DNA of 20,368 nt. Origin: an uncultured Eubacteriales bacterium (GTDB lineage: Bacteria > Bacillota > Clostridia > Oscillospirales > CAG-272). The position numbers were made by a program, and so were the translations under genes. The stretch covers positions 1 to 20,368 of the forward strand of contig URDS01000040.1 of assembly GCA_900546635.1 (NCBI GenBank). Direction: 5' to 3'. Below are positions 13,236-20,352 of the stretch, piece by piece. Position 1 is the stretch's first letter, and the number at the start of each line of letters is the position of its first letter. Under the pieces are notes generated by a model. It worked only from the letters and a program-made list of their open reading frames with translations, searched no databases and was not told the DNA's origin.

Positions 13236-13919
13236 GTGATTGAGTTCAAAAACGTAACCAAGCGTTATCCGGAGGGCAAGCTCGCGCTCGATAATATCAA
13301 TCTTAAAATTTCGGACGGCGAGTTTGTTTTTATCATGGGCGACAGCGGCGCCGGAAAAACGACGATGACCAAGCTTTTGCTGCGCGAGGAGCGCGTGACG
13401 AGCGGAGAGCTTTGGGTCGGCAATGTGAATTTGGCAAAAATGGCGTCCGCGCGTATTCCGAAATATCGGCGGAAGATCGGCGTTGTTTTTCAGGATTTTC
13501 GCTTGTTCCGCAAAAAGACCGTTTTTGAGAACGTGGCGTTTGCTCTGCATGTTATCGGAGGCGCACCGTCCGGTGAAGTGAAAAACCGTGTGATGGCTAT
13601 GTTGAAAATCGTCGGGCTGGAGGATAAGGCGTCCAGCTTTCCGGCGCAGCTTTCGGGCGGCGAGCAGCAGCGCGTAGCGCTTGCCCGCGCCATTATCAAC
13701 AATCCGCACACGATTATTGCCGACGAGCCGACCGGTAACTTGGATCCCAAACTGAGCATGGAAATTATGGGGCTTTTGGTCAAAATGAAAGAGTACGGCA
13801 AGACCGTAGTTGTTGTAACGCATGAGGCGGAATTGGCCAGAATGTTTAATCAGCGTATTGTTCGTCTGCGTGACGGTCACGTTGTGGAAGATTACATAAG
13901 CGGAGGTGAAACGCTGTGA
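13236..13919 (+). CDS. ftsE: Cell division ATP-binding protein FtsE
   Basis: A 227-residue ABC-type ATPase that pairs with FtsX in the membrane. It drives FtsX to activate peptidoglycan hydrolases outside the cell rather than transporting a solute. Walker A GDSGAGKTT (35-43), Q-loop VFQDFRLF, signature LSGGEQQR, Walker B IIADEPTGNLDP and switch His VVVTHE are all intact. I chose GTG 13236 because the product then begins MIEFKNVTKRYPEGKLALDN, as in other FtsE proteins, and GGGGGAG (13221-13227) lies 8 nt upstream. The extra in-frame sequence back to 13128 contains the intergenic hairpin. The stop overlaps the ftsX start by 4 nt (GTGA), indicating translational coupling. Confidence 0.95.
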   Translation: MIEFKNVTKRYPEGKLALDNINLKISDGEFVFIMGDSGAGKTTMTKLLLREERVTSGELWVGNVNLAKMASARIPKYRRKIGVVFQDFRLFRKKTVFENVAFALHVIGGAPSGEVKNRVMAMLKIVGLEDKASSFPAQLSGGEQQRVALARAIINNPHTIIADEPTGNLDPKLSMEIMGLLVKMKEYGKTVVVVTHEAELARMFNQRIVRLRDGHVVEDYISGGETL

Positions 13920-14800
13920 GAAAGCTGACCGATGCGCTCAGCGCAGCCGTTAAGGGCATGTTCCGAAACGGGCTTTTGACATTTGTCAGTATTTTTGTTC
14001 TGGTTAGCTGCCTTTTGTTTATCGGCAGTTTTGCCTTGATTGCCATGAATATTAATTACAATCTTGAGGATGTATCCGATCTGAATGAGATCGAGGTTTT
14101 CCTCGAATATGATATTTCCGCGGAGGAGGCGTCGCGCATCGGCGCCGAAATCGCAAGGCTTGACAATATTTCCTCGGTGGAATATGTTTCCAAAGAGGAC
14201 GGTATTGCCGCAATGCAGGGCGAATTTGCCGAATACGCCTATCTTTTTTCGGACATCGGAGATGAAGAGAACCCGCTCTCCGATATGTACCGCGTGATTT
14301 ATGAGGATAACGACCGGGTCACGACGCTTGATTACAACTTAAAGCAGATCGACGGCGTGCGTAAGGTAAACAGCCGTCTGGACCTGGCAGCGACGATTGA
14401 TTCGCTGCAAAGCGGTATTTCTTTTATTTTTGTATGGTTTACGGTGCTTTGCGCCGTTGTCTGCATGTTCGTGATTATCAATACCATCAAACTGTCGGTA
14501 TATTCCCGGCGCGAGGAGATTACGATCATGCGGTATATCGGCGCCAGCCGCGCATATATTGCCGCGCCTTTTGTTCTGGAGGGGGCGTTTATCGGTATTT
14601 TGGGCGCGACGGCGGCGTATTTTTTGGAAAGTGCGATTTATCGCGGACTCATCGGATATGTCGCAGAGAAAATGTATATTGTGAAACTGTATACATACGC
14701 GGAAACTTCGTCGGCTATTCTTACAATTTTCTTCGGTCTGGCATTGTTTACGGGCATTGTCGGAAGCTGTGTTTCACTCGGAAAATATGTGGAGGCGTGA
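13916..14800 (+). CDS. ftsX: Cell division membrane protein FtsX
   Basis: A 294-residue FtsX with the usual four transmembrane helices. TM1 (LLTFVSIFVLVSCLLFIGSF) lies near residues 19-43. An extracellular domain to about residue 165 begins NEIEVFLEYDISAEEA, and three closely spaced C-terminal helices follow (FIFVWFTVLCAVVCMFVII; APFVLEGAFIGILGATAAYF; ILTIFFGLALFTGIVGSC). The cytoplasmic loop SRREEITIMRYIGASRAYI is the conserved coupling helix that contacts FtsE. The external domain transmits ATP-driven movement to a secreted cell-wall hydrolase, most likely the M23 protein encoded next. The start is GTG 13916 with GGAGGTGA 6 nt upstream. Its stop is 1 nt from the next start codon. Confidence 0.94.
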   Translation: MRKLTDALSAAVKGMFRNGLLTFVSIFVLVSCLLFIGSFALIAMNINYNLEDVSDLNEIEVFLEYDISAEEASRIGAEIARLDNISSVEYVSKEDGIAAMQGEFAEYAYLFSDIGDEENPLSDMYRVIYEDNDRVTTLDYNLKQIDGVRKVNSRLDLAATIDSLQSGISFIFVWFTVLCAVVCMFVIINTIKLSVYSRREEITIMRYIGASRAYIAAPFVLEGAFIGILGATAAYFLESAIYRGLIGYVAEKMYIVKLYTYAETSSAILTIFFGLALFTGIVGSCVSLGKYVEA

Positions 14801-14801
14801 A

Positions 14802-16055
14802 ATGAAGAAAAATCGGAAGATCCTTGTATGTGTTACTTTGGCTGCGCTTACGGCGCTTTCTGCGGTTGCGTTTGCAGTCTTTGCGGCGAGTACCACAAGC
14901 GCGGGACAGTTTGAGAATAACGCAGAGGTTCAGAAATATCAGCAGACCATAAAAGAGATTGAACAGCGGCAGAAAGAACTTGAACAGCAACTGAAAAGCG
15001 TGCAGAGCGACCGGTATTCCGCGCAGCAAAGAGCCGCGGATCTGTATGAACTGATTTTGAGTACGGAAAAGAAGATTGAAACGACTCAAAATTTATTGAA
15101 TGCGCTGGCTCTGCAGGTTGAAGCAAAGGAATTGGAGATTGCCGAAAAGGAAACCGAGATTTTAAATAAGCAGACCGAGGTTGAGGTTACCAGAGAAAAA
15201 TTTTTGATGCTTGTCCGTGCGCAGTACGAGAGCGAATCGACCGGAATACTGGATGTCGTGCTGGGTTCGGACAGTATCTCCGATCTTTTGTCCCGTGTTG
15301 AATATATGGCAAGTATTCTTGAATATAATTCGACGCTTCTGGAAAAATTCAAGAGAGAGAAGCAGGAACTTGAGGATATGAAAGCGGTACTTGAGTCGTC
15401 AAAGAGCGAACTGGATGCCGCTTACGCTACTCAGCTGGCGTACAGTGATACGCTTGCCGCGGAAGAAGCGGCGCTGCAGCTTCAAAAGGGAGACGCGGAC
15501 GCCTATGTTGCGTCGCTGAAAAAGACCGAGGCTGAAATTACCGCACAGTATAACGCTGCGCGGGAGGCTGAGGAAAAGGAAAACCAGCGCCTTGAGGCAC
15601 TGCTCCGTCAGCTTGCGAAGGAAAATGAGTCTGCATATGTGGGCGGCAAGTTTATTTGGCCCGTGGATACCAGCATTCGCCGTATCAGCAGCAGTTACGG
15701 ATGGCGCACATATTATTATTACGGCAGAAAAGTAACCGATTTCCATATGGGAATTGATATTCCCGCGGCTGTCGGCACTGATATTTATGCGGTTCAGAGC
15801 GGTAAAGTGGTTGTGGCGCAGTCGCATTCCAGCTACGGCAATTATATTGTGGTGGATCACGGCGGCGGCATTTCAACGCTCTATGCGCACTGCTCGAAAC
15901 TTTTGGTCAAGGTCGGGGATTCGGTCGTGCAGGGCGATCATATCGCGGAAATGGGCAGTACCGGAAATTCTACCGGTTCGCATGTGCATTTTGAAGTGCG
16001 TGTGGACGGCAAGCATGAGGATCCCATCGCCAACGGCTGGGTAGTACAGCCCTGA
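14802..16055 (+). CDS. Secreted M23 peptidoglycan endopeptidase with coiled coil (EnvC-like, catalytically intact)
   Basis: A 417-residue exported protein. An N-terminal signal or anchor (KKNRKILVCVTLAALTALSA...FA) is followed by two long coiled coils (about residues 40-130 and 180-280, rich in Glu/Lys/Gln). The C-terminal LytM/M23 domain starts near FIWPVD. The zinc ligands are present: HMGID (H315, D319) and HVHF (H396), with an upstream YAHC. E. coli EnvC is inactive and only activates amidases, whereas this protein should cut peptide cross-links itself, as in FtsEX-controlled hydrolases such as PcsB or CwlO, which use other folds. GGAGG lies 6 nt before ATG 14802, inside the end of ftsX, so it is tightly coupled to FtsEX. 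Confidence 0.92.
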   Translation: MKKNRKILVCVTLAALTALSAVAFAVFAASTTSAGQFENNAEVQKYQQTIKEIEQRQKELEQQLKSVQSDRYSAQQRAADLYELILSTEKKIETTQNLLNALALQVEAKELEIAEKETEILNKQTEVEVTREKFLMLVRAQYESESTGILDVVLGSDSISDLLSRVEYMASILEYNSTLLEKFKREKQELEDMKAVLESSKSELDAAYATQLAYSDTLAAEEAALQLQKGDADAYVASLKKTEAEITAQYNAAREAEEKENQRLEALLRQLAKENESAYVGGKFIWPVDTSIRRISSSYGWRTYYYYGRKVTDFHMGIDIPAAVGTDIYAVQSGKVVVAQSHSSYGNYIVVDHGGGISTLYAHCSKLLVKVGDSVVQGDHIAEMGSTGNSTGSHVHFEVRVDGKHEDPIANGWVVQP

Positions 16056-16087
16056 CGTTTTTGCAGAAAGCTTGGAAAGGGTTTATT

Positions 16088-17374
16088 ATGACAAAAAAAA
16101 TTTCAGTCTGGCTGTCGGTGTTGCTGATTATCATTGCCTGCGCGATCACCTTTCAGCTTACGGTGATCTTCGGTGATTCTTTCGTCCGGGATCAAACGGT
16201 GGGAGAGGTTCCGACCGAATATACCGATTCTTCGGACGAACCTGAGACGCCCGGTGAAATTGTTCAGAAATTGCCGGCGGACGAAATCGTCGAGCGGGTC
16301 AGCGAGAAAATTTATGCGCTGGCGTGGCTGTATACGAATTATTATGTCGGCGAACTGAATATAGATGATTTGGTAGAGGGCGCCGCAGTGGGGTTTGCGG
16401 CGTATTCCGGAGATAAATACGGTTCCTACCATTCCGCTGAGGAATATGCTTCGTTGCAGGAGGGGTACAGCGGCGAATTTGCCGGCATCGGCGTCAGTGT
16501 AACATTCGATCCGCAGACTTATGTAATTGAAATTTTGAATGTCATGCCCGATAGTCCGGCGCTTGAAGCCGGTCTGCTTCCGAACGATGTGATTATCGGC
16601 GTCGGCGGTGTAAAAATTACCGAGATCGGTTATGATGAGGCGGTAAAGCGGATTCGCGGCGAGATCGGAACTGAGGTGACGATAACGATTGCGCGCGGGG
16701 AAGCGTATGAGGAGGTTTTTGACGTAACCGTAACCCGGCGGAAGGTTGAGGAACAGGTTGTCACGTACGAAACAATCGAAGTAGATGGACTGGCGCGTCC
16801 GATTGCGCATATTCGTTTGCTGGATTTCAATGACAAAACGCCCGAACAGTTTTTAGCGGCGCTCACACAGGGAACAAGCGATGTGGTGCACGGATATATT
16901 TTGGATGTGCGCAACAACGGAGGCGGTGAACTGACCTCGATCACGGAAATTTTGGATACGCTGCTTCCGGAGGGACCGATTGTACGCATACAGTATAAAG
17001 ACGGTACCGAGCAGGTGATTTCCTCCGATAAGAATGCGTTCCCCGGCATGTTTGTTGTTTTAGCCAACGGGAATACCGCATCTGCGGCCGAACTTTTTGT
17101 TGCGGCGCTGCGGGATTACGGTAAAGCGTTTGTGGTCGGTACAACGACGTATGGCAAGGGAACAGTACAGACCATTGTGCCGTTTGATGATGGCAGCGCG
17201 CTGCGTATTTCAAGTGCGATGTATGCGCCGCCGCATTCGGCAAATTACGAGGGTGTGGGGATCGCGCCGGATGTGGAAGTGGAACTCGACGATGCGTATA
17301 AGAACGTAAATTTGTTTAAGCTCAATCATGAAAATGACGCGCAACTTCAGGCAGCGCTCAGACTCTTTAAATAA
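16088..17374 (+). CDS. S41 family C-terminal processing protease (CtpA-like)
   Basis: A 428-residue membrane-anchored serine protease. An N-terminal signal anchor (ISVWLSVLLIIIACAITFQL) is followed by a Thr/Glu/Pro-rich linker and a helical region (IVERVSEKIYALAWLYTNYYVG). A PDZ domain (FAGIGVSVTFDPQTYVIEIL, PALEAGLLPNDVIIGVGG) and the S41 catalytic core come next. The catalytic dyad is Ser332 in NGNTASAAELF and Lys357 in TYGKGTVQ, 25 residues apart as in E. coli Prc. It would trim or activate exported proteins; lying 32 nt after the M23 gene, the natural guess is processing of that hydrolase or its partners. ATG 16088 has AAAGGG 7 nt upstream. Confidence 0.93.
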   Translation: MTKKISVWLSVLLIIIACAITFQLTVIFGDSFVRDQTVGEVPTEYTDSSDEPETPGEIVQKLPADEIVERVSEKIYALAWLYTNYYVGELNIDDLVEGAAVGFAAYSGDKYGSYHSAEEYASLQEGYSGEFAGIGVSVTFDPQTYVIEILNVMPDSPALEAGLLPNDVIIGVGGVKITEIGYDEAVKRIRGEIGTEVTITIARGEAYEEVFDVTVTRRKVEEQVVTYETIEVDGLARPIAHIRLLDFNDKTPEQFLAALTQGTSDVVHGYILDVRNNGGGELTSITEILDTLLPEGPIVRIQYKDGTEQVISSDKNAFPGMFVVLANGNTASAAELFVAALRDYGKAFVVGTTTYGKGTVQTIVPFDDGSALRISSAMYAPPHSANYEGVGIAPDVEVELDDAYKNVNLFKLNHENDAQLQAALRLFK

Positions 17375-17404
17375 AAATCATTCAATACGAAAGAGGAAAC
17401 CAAT

Positions 17405-17893
17405 ATGGCAAAGCAAATGCACTATACAAAAGACGGTTATCAGGCGCTGGTGGAGGAACTTGAATATCTGAAGACTACACGGCGCGCGGAAGTTAAAGAG
17501 GCGCTGGCGACGGCACGTTCCTACGGCGACCTTTCGGAAAACAGTGAATATGATGAGGCAAGAAACGAACAAGCCAAAGTAGAATCCAGAATTTCCGAAC
17601 TTGAATCCCTGATTCTGCATGCGATTGTTGTGGATGAGTCGGAAATTGATACCAGCCGTGTCAGCGTCGGTTCGATTGTCCGCGTTTCTCGCTCGGACAA
17701 CGGAAAAGAGACGGAATATACGCTTGTAGGTACCAATGAGGTTGATTTTTGGACCGGAAAAATTTCCGATCAGTCGCCGATCGGCGCAGCCCTGATCGGC
17801 GCACGCGCGGGCGATACCGTAACGGTGGCCTCCCCGAACGGCGGTTTCGATTTAAACATCTTATCGGTTTCTCGTGTAAAGGTAAACGGTTAA
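17405..17893 (+). CDS. greA: Transcription elongation factor GreA
   Basis: A 162-residue Gre factor that rescues backtracked RNA polymerase by stimulating cleavage of the nascent transcript through the secondary channel. The N-terminal antiparallel coiled coil carries the acidic tip in YGDLSENSEYDEAR (D42 and E45 are the catalytic acidic residues). The C-terminal FKBP-like domain starts near VSVGSIVRVSRSD and includes FWTGKISDQSPIGAALIGARAGD, standard for GreA. The length matches the family (about 158). AAGAGGAAA lies upstream of the ATG. It is 30 nt from the S41 gene and may share its transcript. Confidence 0.96.
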   Translation: MAKQMHYTKDGYQALVEELEYLKTTRRAEVKEALATARSYGDLSENSEYDEARNEQAKVESRISELESLILHAIVVDESEIDTSRVSVGSIVRVSRSDNGKETEYTLVGTNEVDFWTGKISDQSPIGAALIGARAGDTVTVASPNGGFDLNILSVSRVKVNG

Positions 17894-17909
17894 AGACAAA
17901 CATACTGCG

Positions 17910-17956
17910 AAAAGCGAATGCTTGTTACAGTACAGGAGCGGGCATTGTTTGCTTTT
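17910..17956 (+). terminator. Weak bipartite hairpin after greA, possible terminator
   Basis: AAAAGC (17910-17915) pairs with GCTTTT (17951-17956) and, inside it, AATGC (17917-17921) pairs with GCATT (17942-17946), with a 20-nt loop. Only four Ts follow the last GC. The remainder of the greA-lysS gap contains a TTGG-rich stretch and a second small hairpin, GGTTGAA (17993-17999) with TTCAACC (18017-18023). No T-box element is visible before lysS. Confidence 0.25.
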
Positions 17957-18051
17957 CTGTGGGGATGTAATTCCCGGTTGGAATGTTTGGATGGTTGAAT
18001 GGTTGGGAAAATGCCTTTCAACCGAAAAGTTTGATAAATAAGGATAAGAAT

Positions 18052-19545
18052 ATGACGGAAGATATGAGACAGACCGGCGACCAGGGCAGCGGCAGTGAGC
18101 TTGCGGTACGGCGCGCAAAATTGCAGGCGCTGGTTGAGGCCGGCAGAAATCCATTTGAGCATACCGTTTATGACCGCACGGCCATGAGCGCGGATATTTG
18201 CAATCAGTTTGAGACGTTTGAGGGCAAAGATGTCCGCATTGCCGGCCGTGTAATGGGCAAGCGGGTGATGGGGAAGGCCAGTTTTGTTCATTTGGCGGAC
18301 AGTACGGGCAGAATACAGGCCTATGTGCGCAGAGACGATGTCGGGGAAGAGGAATATGCCGATTTTAAGAAGTATGACATCGGTGATATTATCGGAATTT
18401 CGGGATTTGTATTCCGTACACAGACCGGTGAGGTATCGGTGCATGCCAAGGAAATCGTTTTGCTTTCCAAGTCGCTTCTGCCTTTGCCGGAAAAATTCCA
18501 CGGACTTAAGGATACCGATTTGCGCTATCGGCAGCGTTATGTGGATCTGATTGTGAATCCGGAGGTGCGGGATACGTTTGTCAAGCGGTCGGTGATTTTG
18601 CGTGAGATTCGCGCGTATCTGGATTCCAAGGGATTTCTTGAAGTCGATACACCGATTCTGACACCGTTTGAGATCGGCGCGGCCGCGCGGCCGTTTGTGA
18701 CGCATCACAATACGCTCGATATGGATATGTATCTGCGAATCGAAACCGAACTGTATTTGAAGCGTCTGATTGTGGGCGGTTTTGACAAGGTATATGAGGT
18801 CGGCCGCATTTTCCGCAATGAGGGTATGGATACGCGCCATAATCCAGAATTTACATCGATCGAACTGTATCAGGCTTTCACCGATTATAAGGGCATGATG
18901 GATTTGGTCATTGAACTGAATACTTTGCTTGCCAAAAAGGTATGCGGCAGCGAAAAGATCATGTATCAGGGCGTTGAGATCGATATGGGGCATTGGGAAA
19001 AACTCACAATGGTCGAGGCGGTGAAGAAATATTCCGGACTGGACTATTATGCTTGGGCATCCGATGCACAGGCGCGCGACGAGGCGAGAGCCAAGGGTGT
19101 GGAAATTCCGGCAAATGCGACGCGCGGCGCGGTTTTGGTGGAATTGTTTGATCGGTTTGTAGAAGAAAATCTGATTCAGCCGACCATTATTTACGATTAC
19201 CCGGTGGAAAACAGCCCGCTCGCCAAAAAGAAGTCGGATGATCCGGCGTTTACCGAACGGTTTGAATATTTTATTTGTGCAAGCGAGATGGGAAATGCAT
19301 TTAGTGAATTGAATGATCCGATCGATCAGCGCCAGAGGTTTGAACGTCAGGTTGCCGCTAAGCGGGCGGAGGATCCGAATACGACCGCCCAGGTGGATGA
19401 GGATTATATTACCGCGCTTGAGTACGGCCTTGCGCCGACGGGCGGACTCGGTTTTGGCATTGACCGGTTGGTTATGCTGCTGACAGACAGTCCCTCGATT
19501 CGCGATGTTTTGCTGTTCCCGACAATGAAGCCCCTGACTGAGTAA
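18052..19545 (+). CDS. lysS: Lysine-tRNA ligase, class II
   Basis: A 497-residue class IIb lysyl-tRNA synthetase. The N-terminal OB-fold anticodon-binding domain (about 55-170: VRIAGRVMGKRVMGKASFVHL, QAYVRRDDVG) recognises tRNA-Lys. The catalytic core has motif 2 RIFRNEGMDTRHNPEFTSIELY and motif 3 GGLGFGIDRLVMLL near the C-terminus. ARPFVTHHNTLD and MYLRIETELYLKRLIVGGF are diagnostic of LysRS. Where many bacterial enzymes have PGGASARPF, this one has FEIGAAARPF. ATG 18052 has AAGGA 7 nt upstream; an in-frame extension back to 17983 covers a repetitive, non-coding-looking leader. Some of the gap before it may hold a promoter, but I could not define one. Confidence 0.96.
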   Translation: MTEDMRQTGDQGSGSELAVRRAKLQALVEAGRNPFEHTVYDRTAMSADICNQFETFEGKDVRIAGRVMGKRVMGKASFVHLADSTGRIQAYVRRDDVGEEEYADFKKYDIGDIIGISGFVFRTQTGEVSVHAKEIVLLSKSLLPLPEKFHGLKDTDLRYRQRYVDLIVNPEVRDTFVKRSVILREIRAYLDSKGFLEVDTPILTPFEIGAAARPFVTHHNTLDMDMYLRIETELYLKRLIVGGFDKVYEVGRIFRNEGMDTRHNPEFTSIELYQAFTDYKGMMDLVIELNTLLAKKVCGSEKIMYQGVEIDMGHWEKLTMVEAVKKYSGLDYYAWASDAQARDEARAKGVEIPANATRGAVLVELFDRFVEENLIQPTIIYDYPVENSPLAKKKSDDPAFTERFEYFICASEMGNAFSELNDPIDQRQRFERQVAAKRAEDPNTTAQVDEDYITALEYGLAPTGGLGFGIDRLVMLLTDSPSIRDVLLFPTMKPLTE

Positions 19546-19676
19546 AACACCATATATGGCGTTCTTGTCTTGTGGGGAAACTGCAAGATGTGAATTTATT
19601 CACTGTCTATTATTGATTTACTAAATTTTTACGAAAAGTGACTTTCAGAAAATCACATATGAGCATCGCTGGTAAG
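19546..19676. other. AT-rich spacer after lysS
   Basis: The only structure I see is the 10-bp palindrome CCATATATGG (19550-19559) just after the stop and a weak TCTTG...CAAGA pairing near 19567-19587. No gene or convincing promoter is visible. Confidence 0.5.
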
Positions 19677-19712
19677 AAAGAGTTGTCCGAATCATTTCGG
19701 CAACTCTTTTTT
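19677..19712 (+). terminator. Rho-independent terminator downstream of lysS
   Basis: Stem AAAGAGTTG (19677-19685) / CAACTCTTT (19701-19709), continued by CCGAA/TTCGG (19687-19691 / 19696-19700) with one bulged T and a TCAT loop. A run of Ts follows to 19712. It sits 131 nt after the lysS stop and probably ends the whole rightward block. Confidence 0.88.
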
Positions 19713-19766
19713 GCTATTATAGAAGCGCATACGGTCACAGGAACTTTTATGAGGGGGTGAAACTCG

Positions 19767-19850
19767 ATGATGTGGAAGTTGTTATTTTGTTTCTCGGCAG
19801 GAATTTTTGGCGTGATAATTGAAGTCTTTTGTGTATCAAATGAGATTTGA
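19767..19850 (+). CDS. 27-residue membrane micro-ORF, possibly DUF3789-like
   Basis: The frame from ATG 19767 encodes 27 residues: MMWKLLFCFSAGIFGV, then IIEVFCVSNEI, a single hydrophobic helix with a short acidic end. It has the best ribosome binding site of the region (AGGGGGTGA, 19752-19760, 6 nt before the ATG), which is hard to explain by chance. The pattern K-L-L-x5-G-x2-G-V-x5-C is similar to my memory of DUF3789, small proteins found on Clostridia conjugative elements. A second frame of the same length (19840-19923, MRFEAMKEEQEILKAASSER...) overlaps its end, as if a longer gene had been frameshifted. No element genes accompany it, so it could be a relic. Confidence 0.4.
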   Translation: MMWKLLFCFSAGIFGVIIEVFCVSNEI

Positions 19851-19922
19851 AGCCATGAAAGAAGAACAGGAAATTTTAAAGGCAGCATCTTCGGAAAGAA
19901 GCTCGAAAAATACGGTTTTATG

Positions 19923-19947
19923 AAAAAATAAAATTATTTTATTTTTT
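19923..19947. repeat. AT-only perfect inverted repeat
   Basis: AAAAAATAAAAT (19923-19934) and ATTTTATTTTTT (19936-19947) are exact reverse complements around one T. On either strand it ends in a T6 run, so it can act as a weak bidirectional terminator together with the GC-containing hairpin next to it. Confidence 0.6.
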
Positions 19948-19979
19948 ATATGTCCTTAAAATACGGACATATGTTTTTT
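19948..19979 (+). terminator. Intrinsic terminator after the micro-ORFs
   Basis: ATATGTCC (19948-19955) pairs with GGACATAT (19965-19972), a 9-nt loop, then G and T6 (19974-19979). It lies directly after the AT-only inverted repeat and would end rightward transcripts from the micro-ORF. Confidence 0.65.
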
Positions 19980-20028
19980 ACCGGACAGATGGCTAATAAG
20001 TTATTTCAATGCCTTAATGTTACTACAC

Positions 20029-20057
20029 AAATTATGCTTTTGCAACACTTTTGTCAA
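20029..20057 (-). promoter_or_regulatory. Leftward sigma-A promoter
   Basis: On the minus strand: a perfect -35 TTGACA (complement of 20052-20057), a 17-nt spacer, and -10 TAATTT (complement of 20029-20034). No coding sequence on the minus strand follows it within the intergenic region, so it would drive either a small RNA or nothing annotated. Confidence 0.55.
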
Positions 20058-20172
20058 ATATATTAAGTTCATCCTTTCTTTTTAAGTCCGTAATAAGCGG
20101 ACAGGCAAAATTTTTTTGAGTGTTTTCCGCTGTAAAAGATTTTTTGCGATAAAAATTGTGTAAATAAACCGG

Positions 20173-20352
20173 GAAGCGGCCCCCGCGTTTTGCTGCGGGC
20201 GCCGCTTCGAGAAAACTCAGGGTTGTTAAGGGGCCGCAGCCCCTTAAGTTTAATCCGGCTTTGACGACACAAGGTGAATTGCCCCGCAGGGCAAGAGAAG
20301 GCCCCCTGGGGGGTGTGCGGCAAATCCGCAAAAGGCGCTTGCGTAGCAAGGC
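20173..20352. repeat. Cluster of about six hairpins, GC-rich structured region
   Basis: In order: GAAGCGGC + CCCCGC (20173-20186) pairing with GCGGGC + GCCGCTTC (20195-20208), 14 bp with one mismatch; TTAAGGGGC/GCCCCTTAA (20226-20247, loop CGCA); TTGCCC/GGGCAA (20279-20294, loop CGCA); CCCCC/GGGGG (20302-20313); TGCGG/CCGCA (20316-20330); CTTGC/GCAAG (20338-20350). A minus-strand frame of about 105 codons runs through it, but it has no domain-like sequence and no start with a good ribosome binding site. It looks like a palindromic repeat element or structured RNA that continues past the window. Confidence 0.6.

Larger units (their letters stand above)
19923..20022 (-). ncRNA. Candidate leftward small RNA
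   Basis: A consensus leftward promoter (20029-20057) should start RNA near 20022. Reading left, no open frame of note follows. About 50 nt further on come the ATATGTCC hairpin and then the AT-only inverted repeat ending in T6 near 19923. A transcript of roughly 100 nt with a 3' stem is therefore predicted. This rests on promoter and terminator shape only. Confidence 0.3.

Noticed and set aside
17894..18051. T-box riboswitch upstream of lysS
   Set aside because: The interval is too short and lacks the conserved T-box sequence and specifier loop. Only small hairpins and TTGG-rich repeats are visible.
17890..18993. Long minus-strand open frame opposite lysS
   Set aside because: It is the antisense shadow of a clear lysS and greA leader. 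Its composition (His/Ile/Gln-rich, no domain) is typical of frames opposite real genes.
20032..20349. Minus-strand reading frame of about 105 codons at the right end
   Set aside because: It runs straight through the hairpin cluster, is rich in Arg/Gly/Pro from GC stems, has no convincing ribosome binding site, and contains the leftward promoter near its end.
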